A DNA stretch of 64,000 nt from Annona cherimola (Eukaryota; Streptophyta; Magnoliopsida; Magnoliales; Annonaceae). A program made the translations under genes and the position numbers. Under the pieces are notes generated by a model. That model had not been told where the DNA came from, ran no database searches, and was given only the letters and a program-made list of their open reading frames with translations. How positions within the stretch are numbered: position 1 is the stretch's first letter; each line of letters starts with the position of its first letter. Below are positions 10,567-21,058 of this stretch, one piece after another. Where the stretch lies: assembly GCA_030490835.1 (NCBI GenBank), contig CM059972.1:93233137-93297136 (forward strand), read 5' to 3'.

Positions 10567-11023
10567 TTTAATTTTGCTTACTAAGAACTCTATGAAATAA
10601 TAATATAATATTAGTAATAGAATAATATATAATATAAATAATCCATTTAAAAATAATGTATTAAAATAATTTTTGTTAGGTACTAAACATGGTAACTAAA
10701 ATGTACAAATATAATTTTTAAAACTTTCGTGTTTCTCTTACATATGAATATTCGCAAATAACATAAAAATATAGAAAATACTAATGAAATTTTTTTGCAT
10801 TTTTTCTCTATACAAGCCTAATCTAAATCTTTCCAAGATCAAAATTTATTTAATATTCTGTTTTGATTTTTAAAAAATATCAAATGGGCATAAGTATATG
10901 CGTTGTACCAAGCGCATTTCCTTGTTTTTTTAAAAAAACCAAGATAAAAATATAAATAAATTCAAATTTTGTTAAATTTTACAAGGAATCTTTAAGCGAA
11001 GCCTGGATGTATAAAATATTTTG

Positions 11024-11080
<57 letters not shown>

Positions 11081-11544
11081 GTTTTAACTTTACTTTATCA
11101 TTTTATTTTATATACATTTGGATTTAACGAGATCATCAGAAGAGTACATGATATATATTTATCTATATGTTGCATTTAATTTATTTTTTTAAAATTTATT
11201 CATCATATATTACCAAAAAAATTGTCATCGTAATTATTGTGGAATCTTTATTTTAATTTTACATATGATATTTGCTTGATATATAAACTTTGGACTTTTG
11301 AATTTTGCAATATATGCATAAAATTTAATATATTAATAATATTATAATATACACAATATTATAATAATGTACCGTTTAAATCAGTTTAATTAAATAGTTT
11401 AATCGGTTGGGTTGGCATGACGATACGAAGCTACGCATTCTCTGGCCGGATTTGCTTTGAAAATTGGTTTAACTGATTTATATTATGGAATATGGACGTC
11501 ATTGTATTTCTATAATTTTATCTCCATCTCTCATTGAATAGAAT
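10567..11544. other. AT-rich intergenic DNA with an (ATT)n microsatellite
   Basis: No gene is seen. A perfect ATT trinucleotide array of about 18 units occupies roughly 11026-11079; the rest is AT-rich sequence without recognised features. Confidence 0.6.
11026..11079. repeat. (ATT)n microsatellite, about 18 units
   Basis: Uninterrupted ATT array, likely length-polymorphic. Confidence 0.9.
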
Positions 11545-12266
11545 CAGATGCATGCTTTTATCTGCAGTTCTTCTGCCCACTTGATCCCATGTGTTATTGC
11601 AGCTACCTCCATCATCATTGCATTCATCTTATCATCAATCGTCCAGCACCTAGCAGCTGCTATTTTCCCATGTGAGTTCCTGACAATTAGGGGTGGGAAT
11701 CGGGGAATTTATATACCACTCAAACATAAGTATATATCTATACTAAATTTAAATATTATATGCTTCAATATTTCACTAATTATTAAAAAATACATAATTA
11801 AGAAAACAAAACATTTGAAAATATAGTATAAATTTATTAAAATAGGTTAATATACAATTGTACATAAGGGTTATATATGTACAAATTCTTTTTATTGATT
11901 TTTATATTACTTTCTGAATAAATTGATTATTTTATTGTTGATAGCGTTGATTATAAAAAAGTGAGAATTTTGAAAGAAAATAATAATAATATTTAAACAT
12001 AGGCTTATAATTTTTAATAAATTAATATATGCGGGGCGGGTCGGACTCTTCAGGTCGAGACATAGTCGAGCCACCCTGACCCTATTTTTGAATTCGGGTC
12101 AAAATTTCTAATCCATTCCTATACCGGGTCAAAAATATATTAGTTTTACCCGGATAAAAATAGGTTGGGTCAAAGCGGGGTCACAGGTCAACCCGCCCCA
12201 ATTCCCACCCCTAGTGGCAACAGCCCCAGTTCCAATGACACCAGGTCTCAACCTCCTTGCATATAC
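11545..12266 (-). pseudogene. LINE RNase H-domain fragment interrupted by a MITE
   Basis: On the minus strand, 12266-12213 and 11688-11545 join across the MITE to give an RNase H-like segment: IVRNSHGKIAAARCWTI, then DDKMNAMMMEVAAITHGIKW and AEELQIKACI. The pattern (RNS.G.I.AA.C, EA.A...G..WA.EL) is that of the RVT_3/RNase H domain at the C-terminus of many plant LINE and RNase H-like proteins. There is no complete catalytic frame, and the MITE at 11689-12212 splits it. Confidence 0.6.
11689..12212 (+). mobile_element. MITE, family 3 (AGGGGTGGGAAT termini)
   Basis: The element starts AGGGGTGGGAATCGGGG and ends CCCCAATTCCCACCCCT, a 17-bp near-perfect terminal inverted repeat. The interior is AT-rich with a GGGTC-rich right half (GACCCTATTTTTGAATTCGGGTC). 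A diverged, inverted copy lies at 17086-17374. The flanks TGACAAT and TGGCAAC could be a decayed 7-8 bp target-site duplication, which would fit hAT-type elements. It interrupts a LINE RNase H fragment. Confidence 0.7.
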
Positions 12267-12636
12267 ATTATTGCCACACTCGCCGACATAATAATATGAA
12301 TAAACCCAATTTCTGAAACATGGTATTTGCCCGCCTAGTTGCTTGATTCAGTTGTTTTTATGGGCTGATTTTTATGATTTTCAAATTTTAAAAAGAAACA
12401 TTAAAAATAATAAAATTTAAAAATCTACATGCGTAGAAACTTTATGCTCGGGCGTATATTGAATTCCAAAAAAAAGTTTAAAAAAATGATTCATACAACC
12501 ACGTGCGCTGGGTGTAGACCAACTCCCACTCCAAAATTTAAACAATAATGATTTGGAAAATTTTTATAATTAGTTATATTTTAAAATTTTATAATTTGAA
12601 TGATTTGGACAAATTTTTAGTTATATTTAAAAAATT

Positions 12637-12644
12637 TATAAATA
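12637..12644 (+). promoter_or_regulatory. Possible TATA box upstream of FAD2
   Basis: A perfect TATAAATA lies 623 bp before the FAD2 start. It would fit a gene with a 5' UTR intron, but no other evidence ties it to FAD2. Confidence 0.2.
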
Positions 12645-13096
12645 GCATAGAGTTGTTGCAAAATCAGTAGTCGGAGTAATTAATTAGAATTTTTTTGAAC
12701 AAAAAAAAAGGAAGAAATGCCCTCCGTAGTCAAGATACGTCATCAGGGCTTCATAATTAACGTTAAGATAAACCTAATTACAAATTTGAACCCTATGATT
12801 TTATTTAGAACGGTGGTACGACAACAGGGCTCACAAGAAAAATGCCAGTAAGAGAAGCAAGGGAAAGATCCTGTTCGTTTTCATTACTTTTCTTCCTAAT
12901 AAAGTCCACAAATTTTGCTGCCCCAATTCCTCGATTGCATCCTACGTCGGGCGGGGGATAGATTGCATCTGATGAATGGGTGCCGCACTTCCGCTGACGG
13001 ATCCAACGAAAGCCGTGCCGTCGGAGGTTTGTTGCGGAGGGATGGTCCATACCCATGGAATTTCCGTAAAGACCGTCTAGTCTGTAGGAGGAGGAG

Positions 13097-13259
13097 GTAA
13101 GGCCATGAATGCAGTGCGCTGTTATGCATGTTCCAATTAATGGGTCGGGCCTCTTTCTGCGCATGTCCTAATGCTATTACTCTTTGAATTTCCTTCCTTT
13201 TGTCCCATTGCGTGACATTTCCTTCTTCTGAGGACGGTATCAGTACCCGGCATCCACAG
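13097..13259 (+). other. Possible FAD2 5' UTR intron
   Basis: FAD2 genes usually carry one intron just upstream of the start codon. A donor-like GAGGAG|GTAAGG at 13097 and an acceptor-like CATCCACAG ending at 13259, 7 nt before the ATG, could bound a 163-bp intron. The pyrimidine tract is weak and the size is small for FAD2, so this is only a suggestion. Confidence 0.25.
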
Positions 13260-13266
13260 CTGAAAG

Positions 13267-14421
13267 ATGGCCGGCGGCGGCAGGATGTCCATTCCCCCTC
13301 CGGCCGCATCCGCGGCAAAGAAAGACGTCCTGCAGCGTGTTCCCACCAAAAAGCCGCCGTTCACCGTCGGCCAGATCAAGAAGGCCGTCCCTCCCCACTG
13401 CTTCCAGCGATCTGTTCTCCGCTCCTTCTCCTACGTCGTCTCCGACCTCACCATTTCGGCCATCTTCTACTATCTGGCCACTACTTACATCCCGCTCTTA
13501 CACTTCGCCCTCCGCTGCCTCGCCTGGCCCGCCTACTGGGCCGCGCAGGGCTGCGTCCTCACTGGCGTCTGGGTCATTGCACACGAATGCGGCCACCACG
13601 CCTTCAGCGACTACTCCTGGCTCGACGACTCCGTCGGCCTCGTCCTCCACTCTGTCCTCCTCGTCCCGTACTTCTCCTGGAAGTACAGCCACCGCCGCCA
13701 TCACTCCAACACCGGCAGCCTAGAGCGCGACGAGGTGTTCGTCCCCAAGCCCCGCACGGAGTTGCCCTGGTACTCCAAATACCTTAACAACCCACCCGGC
13801 CGCTTCCTCTCCCTCGCCCTCTCCCTCACCATCGGTTGGCCCCTCTACCTTGCCTTCAACGTCTCCGGCAGGAAATACGACCGCTTTGCATGCCACTACG
13901 ACCCCTACGGTCCGATCTACGTCGACCGCGAGCGCCTGCAGATCTTGATCTCCGACGTCGGCATCCTTGCCGTTGCGTACGTGCTTTTCGGCGTGGCTGC
14001 GGCCCGCGGATTGGCATGGCTAGTGTGTGTCTATGGCGTGCCGCTGCTGATCGTGAACGGATTCCTAGTGCTGATCACGTACCTCCAGCACACCCACCCG
14101 GCCCTGCCCCACTACGACTCGTCCGAGTGGGACTGGCTGCGAGGGGCGTTGGCTACGGTGGACAGGGACTACGGATTCCTGAACAAGGTGTTCCACAACA
14201 TCACGGACACCCACGTAGCCCACCATCTCTTCTCAACAATGCCGCACTACCACGCAATGGAGGCGACAAAGGCGATCAGACCCATACTGGGTGAGTACTA
14301 CCAGCACGACGCCACGCCCATCTACAAGGCAATGTGGAGGGAAGCCAGAGAGTGCATCTTTGTGGAGGCTGATGAGGGGTCCCCAGACAAGGGGGTGTTC
14401 TGGTACCGGAACAAGTTTTAG
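13267..14421 (+). CDS. FAD2: Omega-6 oleate desaturase, microsomal (delta-12, FAD2-type)
   Basis: FAD2 converts oleate to linoleate on phosphatidylcholine in the ER, using cytochrome b5 as electron donor. The 384-residue intact frame is the usual family length. All three di-iron histidine boxes are present with FAD2 spacing: HECGHH (106-111), HRRHH (142-146), HVAHH (316-320). Other hallmarks are [16 protein letters not shown] (35-50), [20 protein letters not shown], and [18 protein letters not shown]. Hydrophobic pairs near 56-80, 84-105, 180-200 and 225-275 fit four membrane crossings. The C-terminus YRNKF resembles the aromatic ER-retrieval signal of FAD2 (YNNKL type). The ATG is fixed by an in-frame TGA two codons upstream (13261-13263). 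The coding region has no introns, as is typical. It is strongly GC-rich, especially at third positions, in AT-rich surroundings. No disabling change is visible. Confidence 0.97.
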   Translation: MAGGGRMSIPPPAASAAKKDVLQRVPTKKPPFTVGQIKKAVPPHCFQRSVLRSFSYVVSDLTISAIFYYLATTYIPLLHFALRCLAWPAYWAAQGCVLTGVWVIAHECGHHAFSDYSWLDDSVGLVLHSVLLVPYFSWKYSHRRHHSNTGSLERDEVFVPKPRTELPWYSKYLNNPPGRFLSLALSLTIGWPLYLAFNVSGRKYDRFACHYDPYGPIYVDRERLQILISDVGILAVAYVLFGVAAARGLAWLVCVYGVPLLIVNGFLVLITYLQHTHPALPHYDSSEWDWLRGALATVDRDYGFLNKVFHNITDTHVAHHLFSTMPHYHAMEATKAIRPILGEYYQHDATPIYKAMWREARECIFVEADEGSPDKGVFWYRNKF

Positions 14422-14562
14422 GGCAACAGTTTGTCTCAGTTTTGGATCAAGGAAGCAGTGAAGCAGTGAAGCGGCGAGCCAGCGAACGAGGGTCTTTGAT
14501 ATGCGTTTGTGGGGGGAGCTGATGATGGTTGGTTGCTAGGTACTGGCCGCGTGCTTGCTGGA

Positions 14563-14568
14563 AATAAA
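14563..14568 (+). terminator. FAD2 poly(A) signal candidate
   Basis: A canonical AATAAA lies 142 nt after the stop codon, followed by AT-rich sequence. Cleavage would fall shortly downstream. Confidence 0.5.
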
Positions 14569-14569
14569 C

Positions 14570-15656
14570 ATAATCTATATCTACAACTTAGGTTAAGCTT
14601 TTGCTTTTGCTGACTTGTGTTCAAGTCGCACATTGCATTACCAATGTTCACTTCAATCACACACGTAATTGAATTATTAGTCTGTCAGACGAGCTCTTTG
14701 CATCCAAAGAAATCACCAACTCAGAAACACTGCCTAGAAAGTATAAACGTGGAAGCTTTTCCCTCTCTTTTTCATAGTCGGACTAGCGAACTACCGATTT
14801 GAGGGTTTGTTGGCGTGATGCTAAGTTGTTAGGTTGAAATAATAGCATTGATCTTTTAACCATAAATGTAAACATCTTAATTTTTTTTGAAGTTTACTCA
14901 TCAAGGTCATGTATCATAATGAGTTTTGTCAAATTATTATTTTCGTAAATTATGGGTTGTATTTTATTTTATTTTTTTGAATATTATTTTAGCAATTTGT
15001 GTAGCTTGATTGACAAACAAGAGGTTTGGAGGTTTTAAATGTTTAGGGTTTGAAAGAATTGATGTTTCCAACATTGTTTTCTTTTCGTGAAATTTTGCAA
15101 AAAATTCCATTTAGAACGTTTTGCAATGGAAAAATAATTTTATGTTTTGTTGCAATACACCAGTACGAAGGAATCACATTCTGGCCATGATCTATAAACC
15201 CGGATGGCTACTTGGGCAAGCCCAAACCTGGATAAGTCCAAGTAGAATCCAGCAATACAGCAATGATGACGCGATAGTTTTTAAGCCATTCGTTTTGTCT
15301 TGCCATGAATTGCTCATCTTAACTCCAATTTTTATAATGAAATAATTAATTTCTAGGTTTTTAATGCTTCTGGACTTAATGGAAGGGTTTGATTTGCATT
15401 TGAGGCCTAATTTTTAAATAATTAAATTAAATGATTAATTTTTCATTTAATTAAGTTATAATTCGATCATTATCTATTTTCAAACAATTTTCTACTAGCT
15501 GATCATGTTGGGACTAATCCATTATTTTACAATTTGACTAAATCAAGTAGAACATTAGAGATTAGATTTCTTGAAGATTTTCAAGAACATTTATTTTTCT
15601 ATTAAATTATTCAAAGGCATGTATTCAAAGTGATTGATGTATTTTATTTTAGAGGA
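14570..15656. other. Intergenic DNA, no recognised feature
   Basis: Moderately AT-rich sequence. The short open frames 14617-14802 and 15121-15345 show no family features. Confidence 0.5.
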
Positions 15657-16043
15657 GTGATCCTGTTAGTCCGGGCTAAGTAAATGCCCTACTTAGCCCA
15701 CTTTAAAAAAACTATTTACAACAAAAAAAATTTACTTTTTTCTTCGTGCACTTGTTTATCTAAGTGTATTTAACATATAGACCAAGTTTTACCATTTTTA
15801 AATATGTTTATCTATTTTTTGAGATTTTTAAACATCTATATGTATATAGTATTTAAAATATCCTTATTTTTAAAAATCTAAAAAAAATATATACATATAT
15901 CCAAAAATGGTAAAACTTGATTTATATATTAAATACACTTAGATAAACAAGTGTATGAAGAAAAAAAAAGTTATTTTAAATAGGATTTTTGAGGTGGGCT
16001 AAATAAGACATTTATTTAACCCGGATTAACAGCATCATTTCTC
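15657..16043. mobile_element. Foldback MITE, family 2, intact
   Basis: The two arms are inverted repeats of roughly 180 bp. The left begins GATCCTGTTAGTCCGGGCTA and the right, reverse-complemented, begins GATGCTGTTAATCCGGGTTA. Both contain ACTTGTTTATCTAAGTGTAT followed by AAGTTTTACCATTTTT. No coding capacity. The inner core recurs in several places in the window. Confidence 0.8.
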
Positions 16044-17085
16044 TTTTTTTTTTATCTATATGTCTTGAATGTGGTAACGAGAATATAACTAGTAGAAGTG
16101 AATTTTGAATTTTTTATTATTAATTGTAATAATCAATTACGTTATAAATATGTAATTGATCTTAGAAGATTTATATTATACACGGCTCAAGATCATTTTT
16201 CCAAATAGATTACCCGTTGTCATCCGTTACGAATTAGCCATTGAAATTTCTTCTTCGTTGCTTTTTCTTTTTCTTCCCTATCTTTTTTTAGTGGAACTTG
16301 TTCGTCTGCCTCTAAGGCATCTTTGTTGATGTTAGACCCCCTTGTCTAACATTTTGTTACTTCCCCATTTTAATTCAGATAAAAGCAACCTAAAGCATGA
16401 ATTCTCATCCCCTCTGAGAATAAAAATAAAATGCAAATAGTTCAAGTGAAAGTCTCTGTCGGAAAATCAAAACGCCATGTAGGAATCGGGTGAAGATCAA
16501 TTAGAAATCCTTTTAATCGGTTATTAGTCTGCGTGAGCGTGTTAATCATAATAATAATAATCATTATAATCATCATAATATTATAACAACAACATTAATA
16601 ATAATAATAACGATCATCATCATCATCTCAGTTATGTCTCTCTTTCATGTCCCTCTCTGATATATCTAGGCGTTCTAGCCAATTGACATGGTGATCTCAT
16701 GAATGTCTGGCGACGATAATCTGTGTTGTCGTGGAGATTCTTCGCAACCTGTGGTCAAATGACAGGGGAAAACAAGAAAATGATGCGAAAATGTCCAAAA
16801 ATGGCTTGCTGTGACGAAAACTGAAAAGACCGTCGGGCCAATTCAGTTGTCAACTAGTCATGAGTAGTCTAACATGATCAAGCCTGCCCATCCCTTGTGA
16901 ATGGGGCTCCCACTTCATTTCCTCTGCTCTCCAACCTCTGTTTAGGCTTTAATTTGTTTGGCCGCATAGCCTACGGCATGAAATGAAACCACGTTTTCAC
17001 CGCAATTCCGTTTAAATCAAGAAAAGCTATGATTGAAATTCAATTTACAAAACATCCATCTAAAAATAGAAAGTACATTTTTATA
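16044..17085. other. Intergenic DNA with imperfect AT-rich trinucleotide repeats
   Basis: Around 16547-16627 there are imperfect AAT, AAC and ATC trinucleotide runs. No gene or transposon boundary was recognised. Confidence 0.5.
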
Positions 17086-17374
17086 CTAGGGCCAGGTCCA
17101 ACCGTGATTCGGCCTTGACCCGATTCTTTTTTTACTATGTAAAATTAATACTTTTTGACTTGATACAGAGATGAGTTAATAATTTTGACCTGAATTCAAA
17201 AATAGGGTCAAAATCAGTCGATTATGTTTCGACTCGCTTCGCATATATTAATTTATTAAAAATTATAAACTTATATTTAAATCTTATCAAAGTGGGTCAG
17301 ACTGAATTTTTAAAATGTAAGGTCAGATTGAGCATATCCTAACTCCTTAAGATCAACCCCGATTCTCACCCTTA
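17086..17374 (-). mobile_element. MITE family 3, diverged inverted copy
   Basis: Aligns in reverse to 11689-12212: TTTTGACCTGAATTC, then AAAAATAGGGTCA, then GCATATATTAATTTATTAAA and AAATTATAA. It ends CCCGATTCTCACCCTTAG. The termini have drifted more than in the other copy. Confidence 0.6.
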
Positions 17375-17814
17375 GATTATACCCAGTAAAGCCACATGGA
17401 GCTAAGAGAGGGCAATTGTCCCCTTTGAATTTTTGAAAATTCAAAAAAAATCCTGAAATTTTAAACAAAATTTAAAAATACAAGTCGTTTTTATATGGTT
17501 GCTCCCTCAAATAATATTATATTATGACCCCTCGTCGAATGTTTGGTAAAGCCATTGTTTACACGAATGCTGTCAAATGTGCATATGTCGTACGTTTGGT
17601 GACAATAAAAAGAAAAACAAAAAGTTTCTTCTACTTTTTACTACACTTTAATAAGATGTGACATTCTAATTAAAAACTTTCCTACTTTTTGTATTTATCA
17701 TCTGTGCACTAAAATCCTTTCGAAAAAAGGTTTCATATAATATTTTATCTATTGTTTTTTTTAAAAAAATCTTTAATCATTGTCCTTAGTTGTGTAACTT
17801 TATTATTTCATTTT

Positions 17815-18080
17815 TAGGGTGTGTTCGATGGGGATTAATTCAAGGCACATAAGTGCATTAAAATTTCAATGCACCCACATGAAAAACTCATTTTTTAAAT
17901 TCTTTTGAAAATTTTTGATACAACTATTACTCTAAGTGTATTTAACATGTGTATCAATTTTTACAATTTTTGGAGATATTTAGATTTTTTGGATTTTTAA
18001 AAACCAGTGGCATTTTAGTCATTTTTAAAAATCTTCAAAAATGGTAAAAATTGATACATATGTTAAGTACATATGTTAAG
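17815..18080. mobile_element. Foldback MITE family 2, one end lost
   Basis: Begins AGGGTGTGTTCGATGGGG. It has the family core CTAAGTGTATTTAACATGTG, then AATTTTTGGAGATATTTAG, and the complementary arm (AATGGTAAAAATTGATACAT) up to about 18080. The outer part of the right arm is missing, apparently replaced by the LTR-like sequence that follows. Confidence 0.6.
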
Positions 18081-19631
18081 CTTGCAATTGAACCAAGCTT
18101 CAATCTCCACCATCTTCCCCATTTTCAGTAGCACTTGATCTTCTCTCCCACCGAAATCCACCACCGTGCAAGCAGCTTGATTTCGGAACTTGGTCTCCAT
18201 TCACGCCGCAGCAACAAGCTTAATTTCAGCATCAACGAACAACAATCCAGCCAACGTCCTAGCCAAGCACAGCCCCTCCAATCGAGCAACCCATGAACCC
18301 AAAACCAGCGATTTGCAGACTAGCGTGCCCCTGCATCTTTCTTACATCCGATAATCAACCTTGCCCATCTATTCCAACCGCCCCTAATTTCAAGCAAAAA
18401 TGGCACGACACCCATCTCAAACCCAAAGCTTCCCAAAATCACCGATCGAACAGGGCAGCGGCGAACTTCCCAACAGCCAACAACTTCAGCAGTCTCCCCA
18501 TCGATTTCGGCAACACTTCACCATCAATTCTAGCCATGACGTCCAACTCGCTCCTTTCTACCGTAGCAAGCCAATCGCCCACCATCAGCACCAACGAGTT
18601 ATTTGGCAGTAGTCAACGCATCGCCATCCAAAGCTTGGGGCAAAGAAAAATCTAGCCACCAAACACCAAGCTGAATAGGGGACGCCACCAATAGCACCAA
18701 TCGAGTTTTGATCTACAAGAAGCTTTTCACCATTAAATTCGTCTGACCAAACTGCCCTCCTCTCCCCAAATCTTGGCCAACAGCTCTATTCAGGCGCCCA
18801 ATTTTTGTTAAGCCAATGGATGTCAAGCATCAAATTCAGCCAATCATAGGTGTCAGAAGCAACCTTATCTAGCCACGATCCCTTTTCCAACCGGCTAAGG
18901 TGCCATAGAAACAAGAGGAAACAGGCAAGGGAAGCTACGCAAAAAGAGGCACTTCACAAGAATCCCACATCAGAAGCCAAAACGTCAAGGAGGGGTGCCC
19001 CACACTTATAAAAGGAGGGCCCCTCTTGCCTTCAAGGAACACCAACAAACTCTCTCTCTTGGGTGGGACCCCTTCTTGTGGGACCCTTGCCAAGTGGGTA
19101 AAGTTCCGAAGGCTTGGATTGCTCTTCAAAGAGTGGTCTTCGAGCAAAATTTTGGGGTAAATAAATTTTCTTTTAATTGTAGTTATTTTATGCTTTGTAG
19201 TTATTAATTTTAGATTTATAATTTTTAGATTAGATTTACTGCTTTATGTTTTATAATTTTTAAATTAAGTTTAATGCAATTTTCATTCCTGGTTTCGTAG
19301 ATTAAAATTTACTTGTGTAATCTTTTAATTGCCTTCCTAGTTTAGATTTAATTTTAGTCAATTACAATTTCTCCTCTAATTTCTCATTTCTCTCTCTTTC
19401 CTTCTCCCTTTCTAATTTCCTTTCTCTCTCTTCTATATACCCTCTCTCACTCCTCTTTCATTTCTGTTTAAATAATTCAAAATTATATAGTCTCTCTGTG
19501 GATTCGACCCGACTCACTGTTCTTCTACACTATCATCGCAAAGTGGTAGCTTTATTGTGTTTCGGTTAATTTTAATTAAATTGGTGGTCATAATGCTCTT
19601 AACGACAATCACTTGGTTCGCACCAAGTTCT
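18081..19631 (+). mobile_element. LTR or LTR-leader-like block, non-coding
   Basis: A CA-rich stretch is followed by a TATA box in CTTATAAAAGGAGGGC (19007), CT-rich tracts (19390-19450) and GTGGATTCGACCCGAC (19499). That order is what plant LTR U3-R-U5 regions often show. The open frame 18293-18655 has no family features and is treated as spurious. Both ends are undefined; the right one abuts an element C fragment. Confidence 0.4.
19007..19014 (+). promoter_or_regulatory. Candidate LTR TATA box
   Basis: TATAAAAG followed by GAGGGC, like the boxes at 8686, 30622 (minus) and 37089 (minus). Confidence 0.35.
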
Positions 19632-19904
19632 CCTTTAATACATAATATCCAAATTAAAGTAAGTACTTCATGTATCTATTGCAAAAGACATATGTGAAAT
19701 CCTAGATCCTAGATGCTCTCAATCTTGTGGTTTCTAATCCATGTTCTACATTCTACAGATCAACTTTTTTTCTATTTTTCTTCTCCTTAGCTTATTTGGT
19801 TAGAAAGTGTTTAAATCCAACATCTTAAGTCCTGAATTCTCTATGGATTGATTTTTTATATACTACAATCTACAACCTGTGTACTTGCTGCGATATTGCG
19901 AATA
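19632..19904 (+). mobile_element. Fragment of element C LTR (3' end)
   Basis: Matches the reverse complement of 29483-29810, the solo LTR C. Shared pieces are GTGAAATCCTAGAYCCTAGA, AGTCCTGAATTC, CTGTGGAT-like CTATGGATTGA, and ATACTACAATCTAC up to the C terminus (GCGAATA, versus GCGAACA in the intact copy). The 5' part of the LTR is missing. Confidence 0.65.
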
Positions 19905-20868
19905 GTCTCCCCTCTTTCCACTAGGCCTTAGGCTCGTGTCCAAGCTTGGCAGATTGGGCCTAGTAGACTTGACAGTAAGTCGGGCCAGGTGGGGCCCAGC
20001 AGGGCGGCGATCAGTGATGATGACTTTGGCGACGACGATCTTTAATGGGCCAAATTCAGTAGATAAGGCCCACAACTAGTAGCCCAATAGTAGCGGTGGC
20101 CCATAATAGAGACAGTCTAGAACCAAGCTTGCAAGGCAACCTAGCGGCCTAACTCATGTGGCAAAGTCAGCAACTGTAACAGGCTTTAGTGTGCCACGTG
20201 GCGCCATCGGGGCCATCCATGCATATTTTTCCATAAAAATTGATCTCAAACTCTTATTTTGGCTATCTAAGAGTTTATTATAAGGTTTTGAGATCTTCTT
20301 GATCAAATGGAAGACTCTTATTCTTCATTAGAAGCTTGAATCATAGGGTTAGGTAGGCTAGACGTATTATTTATGATTGAATCATGATCTAAGGCTCGCC
20401 TAAGATGAAAATGCACAATTTCTATGTATAAGTTTAGAAGATGGGTCCACTAAGCTAGATATTAGGGAAAAGAGGAGTATATGGAGATACTGCATTTAGA
20501 GACTATAAAATGCATAAGATTCTCTTATTTCTTTTTACTGGGTTTACTTATATCATTTATATGTCATTATTATCATACAGATACTCCAGCAAGTGACACT
20601 TCTGAAGTTAAAGCAAAAGCATGACTAGATTCAATTTATTTATTGGTCTTGTTGCATTCTTATGATGACATTATAATAACATTATGTGATAACTTTGTTG
20701 AATAAATATTCCATTATTGTCTTATTTAATTTATTAAATGCAGATTGCCAAAATTATATTATCTTTTAAACAAATAAGTTTTGAACCTAACACATGATAG
20801 ATTCTAACAGATAACTTTGAGGCCCAGGCCTAGCATGAAAGTGCTATTTCAGGGGCTAGAGTGTTACA
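19905..20868 (+). repeat. 5' LTR of gypsy element A (5'-truncated)
   Basis: Reverse complement of the LTRs at 25042-26386 and 38439-39759. Shared blocks include CCCTCTTTCCACTAGGCC, TGATTGAATCATGAT-type sequence, AAGTGACACTTCTG-type sequence and the end GGGGCTAGAGTGTTACA. About 350-380 bp of the LTR start is missing where it meets the element C fragment. Confidence 0.8.
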
Positions 20869-20870
20869 GG

Positions 20871-20882
20871 TGGTATCAGAGC
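20871..20882 (+). other. Primer binding site (initiator tRNA-Met) of element A
   Basis: TGGTATCAGAGC, complementary to the 3' end of plant initiator methionine tRNA, starts 2 nt after the LTR end. Confidence 0.85.
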
Positions 20883-21058
20883 AAATCATATGTAGATAAG
20901 GGTTTAAATTATTGCATAAAAGTAATAATTTGCATAAAAAATGTTATCATAGACCTATTTAATGGGTCAATCAGTATTGATTACATTGACTATTCTATTA
21001 GAAAAGATTAATGCTTCCTTTAATATACTTATTATGTTTTATGATAGAAAAATTAAGA

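Noticed and set aside
13200..13787. 195-codon frame overlapping the FAD2 start, and other frames at 12805-13723 and 13836-14294
   Set aside because: GC-rich shadow frames of the FAD2 coding exon and its leader; low-complexity Arg/Pro/Ser products without family features.
18293..18655. 120-codon open frame
   Set aside because: Lies in an LTR-like block with a TATA box downstream; composition is low-complexity and no domain is seen.
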